A program made the translations under genes and the position numbers. Shown in pieces: positions 27,832-37,200 of a stretch of DNA of 64,000 nucleotides; the first letter of the stretch is position 1; every line of letters begins with the position of its first letter. Source of the stretch: an uncultured Bacteroidota bacterium (GTDB lineage: Bacteria; Bacteroidota; Bacteroidia; 2-12-FULL-35-15); NCBI GenBank assembly GCA_903926385.1, contig CAIYIS010000059.1, positions 124,001 to 188,000 on the forward strand, written 5' to 3'. The notes under the pieces are model-generated. The model saw only the letters and a program-made list of their open reading frames with translations. It was not told the origin of the DNA and searched no databases.

Positions 27832-28476
27832 ATGAAAACGATTAAACTATTTATACTTGATGACCATCAAATGCTTCTTGATGGATTAAAAGCCTTGCTG
27901 AAGAATAACAAGCAATTTGAAATTATCGGAGAAGCCAACAGGGCAGAAAATGCGCTTGAATTAATTCAACAGAATCAACCGGATATTGTCCTTACGGATA
28001 TTACTATGCCGGATATGGATGGCATTGAGTTTACTCGTGTATTGAAACAGAAATCACCGGAAATAAAAATAATAGCACTATCCATGTTCAGTGATAAATC
28101 TATCATAACTGCAATGGTTGAAGCAGGAGTGTCGGGTTATATATTAAAAAACACAGGTCAACAAGAACTCACAGACGCACTTCAAAATGTGACAAACGGA
28201 GGAATGTTTTTCAGTGATGAAGTAGCTGCAGAAATGATAAAAACAATTTCTGAGCACGAACAAAGGAAAGCAGAAGGGATTAAAGTTCATCTTACCGAAA
28301 GAGAAAAAGAAATCATAAAACTTATCGCTCAGGAATTGAGTAATGCCAAAATCGGAGAACTGCTTTTTATCAGTGAACGAACAGTGGAAACTCACCGTAA
28401 AAACATTTTCAGAAAAACAGAAACGAAAACAGTTGTAGGGCTTATCAAATATGCAATTGAGAATAAATTAATCTAA
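27832..28476 (+). CDS. LuxR/NarL-type response regulator
   Basis: 214 residues: a receiver domain with acidic pocket DD (10-11), phospho-acceptor Asp56 in VLTDITMPDMDG, and a conserved Lys in YILKNTGQ, followed by a LuxR-type helix-turn-helix (LTEREKEIIKLIAQELSNA, then ISERTVETHRKNI, about residues 148-210). It pairs with the kinase immediately upstream. A perfect inverted repeat 12 bases after the stop, upstream of the next gene, is a candidate binding site. Confidence 0.95.
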   Translation: MKTIKLFILDDHQMLLDGLKALLKNNKQFEIIGEANRAENALELIQQNQPDIVLTDITMPDMDGIEFTRVLKQKSPEIKIIALSMFSDKSIITAMVEAGVSGYILKNTGQQELTDALQNVTNGGMFFSDEVAAEMIKTISEHEQRKAEGIKVHLTEREKEIIKLIAQELSNAKIGELLFISERTVETHRKNIFRKTETKTVVGLIKYAIENKLI

Positions 28477-28487
28477 TTTATTTACCC

Positions 28488-28515
28488 TTTTTATCCGTAC
28501 TGGTACGGATAAAAA
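28488..28515. promoter_or_regulatory. Perfect inverted repeat, candidate operator
   Basis: TTTTTATCCGTAC (28488-28500), two bases, then its exact complement (28503-28515). The centre is about 53 bases upstream of the -7 box at 28555 and directly behind the regulator gene. It could also act as a terminator for the regulator operon because a T/A run flanks both sides, but the very short two-base loop makes a protein-binding site more likely. Confidence 0.55.
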
Positions 28516-28554
28516 ATACCCCCCTAAATTGGTCAAGGATATTTAAAAATAATT

Positions 28555-28562
28555 TATCTTTG
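28555..28562 (+). promoter_or_regulatory. -7 box for the outer-membrane protein gene
   Basis: TATCTTTG, a perfect TAnnTTTG, 42 bases before the start. No -33 TTG at normal distance, as expected for an activator-dependent promoter. Confidence 0.6.
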
Positions 28563-28604
28563 TGATGTTTAAAAACATTTAATCTTCAAACTAAATAAAA
28601 AAAC

Positions 28605-29372
28605 ATGAAAAAAATCTTTACAACTGCAGCTTTTGCATTGGCTGCATGCACCATGAGTGTAGCACAAGATGCAACATCAGAATTTAAACCAGCTAAAGGC
28701 GCGAATAATTTAGAGTTGAACTTTGTTCCTTTAAATGGAAAACCTATTGGGATGGGAATTTTCAAGTACAGGAAATTTCTAAGTGAGAAAACCGCAATTA
28801 GAATAGGGATTGGAGTTAGTTATTCTTCAAGTAAAGAAGACAAGGTATTTACCTCACAAATGACTACTACACATACAACACCATGGGACACAACAAAAGT
28901 TAGTTCAGTTCACAAAACAACCGAATTAGGTTGGCAGGTTAGACTTGGATATGAGCATCACTACACCGGAACAAACCGCTTAAGTCCTTATATGGGGTGT
29001 GAACTTGGTGTGACTGGAAATACAAAAAAAGAGGTAACTCCTACAGGAGTGGATATGAGCGGCAAAACAGATGAAGTAGTTGTTGTTACTAAGAAAAATG
29101 AAAACAAAGGAGGGTGGTTAAATATTGAAGTTAATTTGATTACTGGATTCGATTGTTATATTACAAAACATTTGTATATGGGAGCAGAAGCTGGTTTTGG
29201 TTTCGGAATGAAAAATTACTCTAAATATACAATGACTACAGCTTATCCATCTTCATACGTTATTCCATCAGGTGTGGCTGACCCTGGCAACCCACCTGCA
29301 GTTACGCAAGGCAAAGAAATGAACATTGCACCTAGCGTAAATACTGCAATCCGTTTAGGCTGGATATTCTAA
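28605..29372 (+). CDS. Predicted outer-membrane beta-barrel protein
   Basis: 255 residues with a signal peptide (MKKIFTTAAFALAACTMSVAQ). The mature part alternates short amphipathic strands with aromatic girdles (GMGIFKYRKF, WQVRLGYEHHYTG, HLYMGAEAGFGFGMKNYS) and ends in IRLGWIF, a terminal aromatic residue of the kind used by the outer-membrane assembly machinery. It resembles small OmpW/opacity-like barrels; transported substrate unknown. Candidate target of the adjacent two-component system. A terminator follows. Confidence 0.8.
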   Translation: MKKIFTTAAFALAACTMSVAQDATSEFKPAKGANNLELNFVPLNGKPIGMGIFKYRKFLSEKTAIRIGIGVSYSSSKEDKVFTSQMTTTHTTPWDTTKVSSVHKTTELGWQVRLGYEHHYTGTNRLSPYMGCELGVTGNTKKEVTPTGVDMSGKTDEVVVVTKKNENKGGWLNIEVNLITGFDCYITKHLYMGAEAGFGFGMKNYSKYTMTTAYPSSYVIPSGVADPGNPPAVTQGKEMNIAPSVNTAIRLGWIF

Positions 29373-29387
29373 CCCATTACTATTTTT

Positions 29388-29426
29388 GGAAAGGAGTTAA
29401 AGAAAAACTAGACTCCTTTCCTTTTT
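29388..29426 (+). terminator. Terminator of the outer-membrane protein gene
   Basis: Ten-base-pair perfect stem GGAAAGGAGT/ACTCCTTTCC with a 14-base loop and five T residues. Confidence 0.88.
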
Positions 29427-29448
29427 AAAATTCATAAAAAAATGTATC

Positions 29449-30294
29449 ATGAAAAAATTAACAACAATTTTTATTTATATTAGCAGGAATATAATACTTC
29501 TTGTGTTGCTTGTTATTGCTCTTTCCATTTCGTCTTGTAAGAAAGAGGCGAGTTTAGGGAAACGAGCGACCATTCCCGCTTTAGACGCAAAAGCAAAAAG
29601 TGCAAAACTGAAAGAATCTACTGCAAAAGTACTAAAAGACTTTGTTATTCATTTTAACAATAACCAAACTTCTGGTTCTAGTGGAAGTGGGGGTAATTAT
29701 TCTGGTGTTTCTGCTAATTATACAACATATACAACTGCTAGTTCTACTATTTATACATGGAGTGATGTATCAACAGGAACAACCTATACTATGACGCAAT
29801 CAAACACTCCTGGTGTTGGTGGCTTGGGGCAATTATCATATAATGGAAAAAATTTTGATTATGGTTTTGTTTTATCTATAAAAGTAACAGCTGGTGACAC
29901 TACTTCAAGTTGGGGGAGTCTGTTTGGGGGAGGCGGAAATGATTTACGAGGTTTGGTCGCAATAGACGGAGATCTTACATCTACCGATTTCACCATACGC
30001 AACCTTGCATTCTTTATGGTAATGACTTCTGGAGGTTCTGGAACTTATAAATTTATCGATTGGTATAATGCTTCAATTGGAAATTCCGATGGCTTTGGAT
30101 GTCTTTGGGATTTCAGTGATGTGGTTAATAATACCACAAGTGGCTTAAATGATCCAAACATCCATATAGTCGTTACTTCTGGAGGGCATGTTACAGTTTC
30201 CGACCAATCATTTGATATGAATAACGATGCGAAAGTAATGGACAAAGATACACACATAGAATACTCGTTAAGCGGTACTGTGATGCTTTTATAA
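29449..30294 (+). CDS. Ser/Gly/Thr-rich lipoprotein of unknown function
   Basis: 281 residues. The N-terminal hydrophobic segment ends in the lipobox SISSC (Cys30), followed by a charged KKEASLGKR stretch. The rest is beta-rich and poor in charged residues, with SGSSGSGGNYSG near residue 77 and a repeated pattern of short Gly/Thr strands. I recognise no family. It begins 22 bases after the preceding terminator, so it may depend on read-through or on a promoter that I cannot see. Confidence 0.75.
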   Translation: MKKLTTIFIYISRNIILLVLLVIALSISSCKKEASLGKRATIPALDAKAKSAKLKESTAKVLKDFVIHFNNNQTSGSSGSGGNYSGVSANYTTYTTASSTIYTWSDVSTGTTYTMTQSNTPGVGGLGQLSYNGKNFDYGFVLSIKVTAGDTTSSWGSLFGGGGNDLRGLVAIDGDLTSTDFTIRNLAFFMVMTSGGSGTYKFIDWYNASIGNSDGFGCLWDFSDVVNNTTSGLNDPNIHIVVTSGGHVTVSDQSFDMNNDAKVMDKDTHIEYSLSGTVMLL

Positions 30295-30331
30295 AGACAG
30301 TTTTTGTTAAGTTTAATAGTTTAATGAAAGA

Positions 30332-30366
30332 AGGGCTATCTGTTAAATCAGATGGCTCTTTTTTTT
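30332..30366 (+). terminator. Terminator of the Ser/Gly-rich lipoprotein gene
   Basis: Eleven-base-pair stem with two G-U pairs (30332-30342 with 30349-30359), six-base loop, eight-T tail. Confidence 0.85.
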
Positions 30367-30441
30367 GTTAACTCACCACCTTCGACATTATTTTCAAGAA
30401 ATCATTTTAAGAAACCCTAAGGAATCTGCACGAGAAAACTA

Positions 30442-31155
30442 TTACCAGTTTTCTTTCACCTCATCAATACTTTTTACCCAAAATATGGTAATACCTATTC
30501 TGGAAATAGGCATATAATTTTTCATTACCGTCCTTGTCTTGTTATCGTCTGGTAATATTAATACTGGGTGAATTTCCGGACTCTCCATAACCTCATCCAA
30601 GATTCGAAATACCGACCTTGCAACCATTTGGATATACTTTTCTTTTAATGAGTCGTACTTGTCATCGGCAATTGCATAACTCTGAGGAGTACCGAAAGTA
30701 AAAGCGAACAAATTTACTCCATCTTTAATTGCTGTTATATCATAGCTGGCAGGATGAATTAATCCGGTATTTATATCTGACCATCCTTGCTTTGCTAGCC
30801 ATTCTGCAAAACAATATGCTACTTGTTGTTGAGTGAATTCATGCTTGTGTGCATTTAGTTTGGGATGAAGATCACCTGCCTTATAATATCGTTCCAGAAT
30901 ATCGAATGTGTGAGTAAAAGCATCTCCACTTCTTCTAAAGCGCAAATTACTTTCGGCATTTTCTCCTATTAATTTGGCTCTAATTGCAGCCTTGCCTGAA
31001 GAAACTAATAACATAGGATTCTCTAATGCTTGTGGCAAGAGAGCTGAAATACTATCGGTAAGATATTTGAATTCAACCTCTGCAATTTCCTTTTGAAGAA
31101 GTTTCAGTGCTATGATTCGGTCTTGATATAATTCTGCTAAATCAGCCCAGTCCAT
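30442..31155 (-). CDS. Unknown cytosolic protein, possibly with a degenerate PD-(D/E)XK-like fold
   Basis: 237 residues, no signal peptide. I do not recognise the family. The order of elements from residue 110 to the end resembles a restriction-endonuclease fold: helix (TQQQVAYCFAEWLAKQGW), hairpin with an aspartate (YDITAIKDG), strand (LFAFTFG) where an E-x-K would sit, helix (YIQMVARSVFRILDEV), strand (HPVLILP), helix, strand (IGITIFWV). The catalytic E-x-K is absent, so if the fold is right it is inactive. It is a single-gene unit with its own -7 box, directly downstream of the large repeat gene's terminator. Confidence 0.6.
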   Translation of the reverse strand: MDWADLAELYQDRIIALKLLQKEIAEVEFKYLTDSISALLPQALENPMLLVSSGKAAIRAKLIGENAESNLRFRRSGDAFTHTFDILERYYKAGDLHPKLNAHKHEFTQQQVAYCFAEWLAKQGWSDINTGLIHPASYDITAIKDGVNLFAFTFGTPQSYAIADDKYDSLKEKYIQMVARSVFRILDEVMESPEIHPVLILPDDNKTRTVMKNYMPISRIGITIFWVKSIDEVKENW

Positions 31156-31181
31156 TTGTTGAAATATTAGAAATGAGAATA

Positions 31182-31189
31182 CAAATATA
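31182..31189 (-). promoter_or_regulatory. -7 box for the 237-residue unknown gene
   Basis: TATATTTG on the minus strand, 26 bases before the start. Confidence 0.55.
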
Positions 31190-31221
31190 ATAAGTATTCA
31201 GCAAAAAGCCATTTTGTTTTC

Positions 31222-31251
31222 AAAAAAAAGGACAACATTTCTGTTGTCCTT
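31222..31251 (-). terminator. Terminator of the 2118-residue repeat gene
   Basis: AAGGACAAC/GTTGTCCTT stem with a six-base loop and eight T residues on the minus strand. Confidence 0.88.
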
Positions 31252-31269
31252 CCTTCTTAATTAGAACTC

Positions 31270-34200
31270 TTAATCAATAACTAATTTTTGAGTGTTCAAT
31301 CGGCCATTCGATTGAATATTTAAGAAATAAACCCCTTGGCTGAGTCCATTCAAATCTAATTGGTAAACATCCTTGTTTTTTAAACTTTTCGGATTAATCA
31401 CAAACACTGTTTTTCCAAGAACATTAGTAATGAATGCGTCTTCTACAGTTTGATTAGTCATCAATTTAATATTAATTACATCATGCGATGGATTAGGGTA
31501 GACAACAAATACGTTAGCCATTTCGTTTTCATTAACACTCAAAACTGTTTGAGGAGATGAAGTGGAGGTACAGCCAGCAATATTAGTCACTGTCACAGTA
31601 TAGTTTCCACCAAAAGCTGGAATATAATACTGAGATGTAGCACTTGTAATTGCAACTCCGTTTAAATTCCATTGATATCCGGTTGCACTACTTGAAAATA
31701 AGGTGTCACCAGAAACTGTAATAGTTGGCACAGGAGGAGGCCCTAAAGTAGACACACTAAGCATACTCGAGTTGTAATTAATTCCGCATCCATTTACTGC
31801 ATTTACAATAACATTTCCAGAGGCTGTACTAGCTGTGGCAATAATAGAGGTGGATGTCGATGTGCCAGTCCATCCCGAAGGTAACGTCCAAATATACGAA
31901 GTAGCACCAGTTACAGGTGCAATAGTATAAGTGTTCTGACTTCCTACACAAATAGGTGAATTACCTGAAATTGCTCCTGGTTGTGCCGGTAATCCAACAC
32001 TTATAGTTACAAAAAGATTCTGAACGTTACTTGTTCCGCAAGCGTTAGATGAACTTACAGATAAATTTGCACTTGCACTTCCAACAGTTGTAGAAATGCT
32101 GGAAGTAGCAGAATTTCCTGGCCAACCTGAAGGTAAGTTCCATGTGTAAGAAGTAGCTCCATTAACAGGTGCAATAAAATAGATCGCGGCAGAACCAGAA
32201 CAAAGTGCGTTAGGTCCCAGAATGGTATCAGGCTGTATCGGTGTGGCATTAACTGTAATTATTAAAGACTGAACCGGACTCATTCCACAACCATTCACCG
32301 CATACACTAAGAGCGTATCGTCATTATTATTACCAACTACAATTGCTGAAAGGCTATCAGTTGTTGAAGAGCCAGTCCATGCAGCTGGTACATCCCAGAT
32401 ATATGAGGTAGCACCTGCTACCGGAGTAATCACATAGTTTTGACTCGAACCCGTACAAAGTACAGATGTTCCTGAAATACTTACTGGTTGAACAGGGATT
32501 GCATTCACCGTAACCGCCAATGATTGTGGTAAACTTGCACAAGTGCTAGTGTGAGCAGTTACAGTAATATTTCCGCTACTGCCCGGAGTTCCTGTGATGG
32601 CCTGTGAAGTGGAGAAGGCGCTCCATCCCGGAGGCATATACCATGAGTAAGATGTTGCTCCCGCTACAGTATCTATTGAATATGTTTGAGCAACTCCTAA
32701 ACATAATGTTGTTGGGCCGTTTATTACTGTAGGTTGAGCCGGACTTTGATTAACGGCTACTACAAGTGTTTGATCTATACTTGTTCCGCAGCCATTGTTG
32801 GCACTTACGGTTAATGTTCCACCTGCGGTTCCGATGGTTGCCAAAATAGAATTGGATGTTGAAGTTCCAGACCAACCAGAAGGAAGTGTCCAGTTATAGG
32901 AAGTAACACCCGGTACCGTACTTACCATGAAACCAACATCTGTTCCCGAACAAACTGTGGTGCCACCTAAAATAGAACCCGGTTGTGCCGGAACTCCATT
33001 ATTTACATCAACATGCAATGATTGAGGAGGACTAGTGCCACAGAAATTTGTTACGAAAACAATAATGTCACCGCTCACACCGGCTGCTGTTGCAGAAATT
33101 GAATTGGTGGACGAGCTTCCTGTCCATCCGTTCGGAAGTATCCAGTTATAACTTAGAGCTCCTGATACTGGTGAAATGGAGTAAGTATTCACTGCTCCTG
33201 CACAGACTAAGGTGCTACCGCTTATAGAAACAGGTTGAGTTAATGCAGAATCCGCAGTAACGGTTATGAATTGAGTTAAACCTGTTCCGCAATCATTGAT
33301 TCCTGCTACGGAAATAACACCTCCGTTTGTATTGGTAACCGCAGTTATCGAATTAGTGGTTGATGTTCCACTCCATCCGGAAGGTAATGTCCAAACATAA
33401 CTGGTTGCTCCTGCTATTGAATCAATAGTAAATACTTTGGTTTGTGAAGGACAGAAAGTCGTGTCTCCTATAATAATTGAAGATTGAGCTGGAGCATTTC
33501 CTAAAGCAACAGCTAATGTTTGAACAGGACTTGTTCCACAGGCATTGGAATAACTTAATCTGATAGTATCAGCATTAGTATTGGTTATAGCCACGATAGT
33601 ATTTGAAGTCGATGCGCCAGACCAACCTGAAGGTAAGGTCCAGTTAAATGAGAAAACTGCAGCTATTGGAGCGATTGAATACGTTAATGTTTGTCCCGGA
33701 CAGAAAACAGCAGATCCTGTTATCATACCAGGTTGAACCGGTAAACTATCTATACTAACTGTTATGGATTGAGCAGCTGAAGCACAAATTCCATTGTTGG
33801 CAATCACTGTAATCGTTCCTGCTGACACTCCTGTGATAACTGTTAAAGAGTCGGTTAGTGAAGAACCTGTCCAGTCAGAAGGCATTGTCCATGTGTATGA
33901 TGTTGCATTGGCAACAGGCGCAATGTAATAATCAAAGTTTGTGCCTGAACAAACGGTCATTGGGCCATTAATAACAGAAGGTTGTGCAGGAATAACATTC
34001 GCAGTTACTACTAATGATTGTGATGCACTGTTTCCACATTCGTTTACTGCATATACTATCACATTGCCTGAGTTGCTAGCTAAAGTGGCGTTGATATTTT
34101 CAGTTGCCGATGTTCCGGACCAACCAGATGGCAGGGTCCATAAATAGGATGTTGTGTTAGCTATAGGAGAAATCGAATATACTTCGGTTGAACCTTCACA

Positions 34201-37200
34201 AAGCGAAGTTGCACCTGTAATAGCTCCCGGCTGAGAAGGAACCGTATTTACTGTAACTGCAAAAGTTTGTGCTGCACTTGAGCATGTGGCATTGTGTGCA
34301 ATCACAGTTATGTTACCACTGATACCAGGTGTTCCGAGAGTAGAATCATTAAATGAAGTAGCGCTCCATCCTGTTGGCATATTCCAAGTGTATGAAGTAG
34401 CTCCTGAAACAGGATCTATATAATAAAGAGAAGAGATACCTGAACAAATATTTGCAGGACCATAAATTACACTTGGTACTGCAGGGCTTGGATCAACGGA
34501 TACAGTTATGGTTTGCGCTGTACTTGCACCGCAACCATTCACTGCCTGAACAGACACATCTCCGCTTGTAGCTCCTACTGTAACATCAATCGAGTTAGTG
34601 GTTGATGTTCCTGACCATCCTGAAGGAAGAACCCAGTTATAAGAGGTTGCTTCTGCTACAGGAGAGACAGAATAAGTAGTTGTTAATGCTTCGCAAATAG
34701 TAGTGTTTCCAAAGATAATTCCTGGTTGAACAGGAGCTCCACTGTTAACCGAAATGTTTAATGTTTGAGAAGGACTAGTTCCGCATACATTGGTTACAGA
34801 TACAGTCAGATCTCCACTTACACCCACAGCTGTTGCAGAAATCGAGTTTGTGTTCGAACTTCCTGTCCAGCCAGGAGGTAATGACCAGTTGTATGAAGTA
34901 GCACCTGAAAATTGAGTAATGCTGTACACGTCTGAATTGCCCTGACAAATGGCATTCACACCACTAATACTTAACGGTTGTGCAGGTACTGAGTCAGCGA
35001 CAATGGTTAAAGTTTGGTCAACGCTGGTTCCGCAGCTATTAATCGAAGCTACTGAAAGCACACCTCCTGTAGAATTGGTAGTAACGGTTATTGAATCTGT
35101 AACCGAACTGCCAGTCCATCCATTTGGTAAAGTCCATACATATCCTGTTGCACCTGGTATTGAATCGATGTAATATAATGATGTTTGACCTGGACAGAAT
35201 GAAGCAGGGCCCGAGATAATTCCCGGTTGAGCAGGAGCATCGAATAAGGAAACAGTTAAAGTTGATGGTGCGCTGGAAGAACAAGTTCCGTTATAAGCAG
35301 CAACCGAGATGTCTCCAGCAATAGTTCCAGCCGTTACAGTTATTGTATCCATTGTTGAAATACCAGACCAGCCTGAAGGTAATGTCCAAAGGTAAGATGT
35401 TGCCCCCGCTACCGGAGTGATATAGTACATTTGAGTACTTCCAGGACAAACTGTATTGTTTCCAGTTATGTTTCCGGGTTGGGCAGGTAATAATGTGTTC
35501 ACAGTAACAGCAAATGACAGGTTAGCACTCATGCCGCAACCATTGGATGCCGCAACATAGATGGTGTCGTTTGTATTTAAGTTTCCTACTGTTGCTGTAA
35601 TGGTATTGGTAGCCGATGTTCCGCTCCATCCAGAAGGCAGAGTCCAAACATAGCTAGTGGCACCTAATACGCTATCCACAGTATAATTTTCGTTTGCACC
35701 CGAACAAACATTTATAGAACCGGACATGCTCACGGGTTGCGCTGGTGCCACATTCGCAGAAACTGCAAGTGTTCTGACAGGGCTTGTTCCGCAGAAATTA
35801 GTTCCTGTTACTGATACAGTTCCTCCTGAACCGTTAGAAGTCGCATTAATACTATCTATAGTTGATGTTCCTGACCATCCAGAAGGTAATGTCCAGTTGT
35901 AAGTTGTAGCTCCTGCTAATGGTGCGATGTAAAACAAGGCAGAAGTGCCTGTACACACAGTAGCTGCTCCTTGTATGGTTCCCGGTTGACCAGGAATGGC
36001 ACTTACTGTTACGGCTAAGGTTTGAGGCAAACTAGCACAACTGGCTGTATGAGCAGTAACCGAAATGGTTCCGCTACTGCCGGGTGTTCCGGTTATGGTT
36101 TGAGTCGAAGAAGCTGCACTCCATCCGGGAGGCATAAACCATGAATAATAGGTAGCTCCTGCTACCGGAGTAATGCTGTAGGTATAAGGTTGTCCGTTGC
36201 AAATGGCAGTAGTACCATTGATAACTGTAGGTTGAGCTGGACTTTGATATACTGCTACCATCAATGTTCTTGAAGTTCCTGCACCGCATCCGTTTGCGGC
36301 ATTTACCGAAATAGTTCCTCCAACTGTACCTGTTGTTACGACAATTGAATTAGTAGTAGATGTTCCTGACCATCCTGAAGGAAGTGTCCAGTTGTAACTT
36401 GTGGCACCTGTTACACTACTAACCATGTATGTTGTGGAAGTTCCTGAACAAACGGATGTGCTGCCTAACACAGAAATGGGTTGTGACGGTACTCCCGAAA
36501 ACACAGTAACGTGATACGATTGAGGAGCTGATGTACCACAAGCGTTGGTAACAGTTAACATGACATCTCCACTACCTCCTGCTGCAACAGCCGAAATGGA
36601 ATTAGTTGTTGAAGTTCCAGTCCAGTTAAAAGGCAAAGCCCAGTTGTAACTGGTGGCTCCTGCCACGGGAGTAACTGAATAAGTATTAGTGCTACCCGAA
36701 CAAATGGAATTGTTACCGCTAATAGTTGCACCTGAAACCAAACCTGAAGTAACAGCTACAGTTAATGTTTGAGCTATACTTGTTCCGCAAGCATTAGTTG
36801 CAGTAACAGTAATATCACCGCCTGCAGAACCTGCAGTAACGGTAATTGAATTTGTTGTAGATGTACCCGACCATCCTGAAGGTAAGGTCCATTCGTAAGA
36901 TGTAGCTCCGGCAACTGCAGCTATGGAGTATGTCTGATTTGAAGCATCACAAACAGTAGTTGCTCCGGTAATGGTTCCGGGTTGAGCAGGAATGTCGCAG
37001 AAAGAAATACTGTCTAAACCTATGTATTGGGAGTTGGCTCCTGCAAATCCTCCATTGCTTACAAAATAACGGAAAGCAAAACGTCCGTCTACACCTAAAG
37101 CAGGCAAACCGCTTAACGTAATAGTATAGCCTGTCCATGTTTCAGGATATCCTCCAACTGTTAATGAAGGATTAATATCGAGAAGAACAGTAGTAAAATC

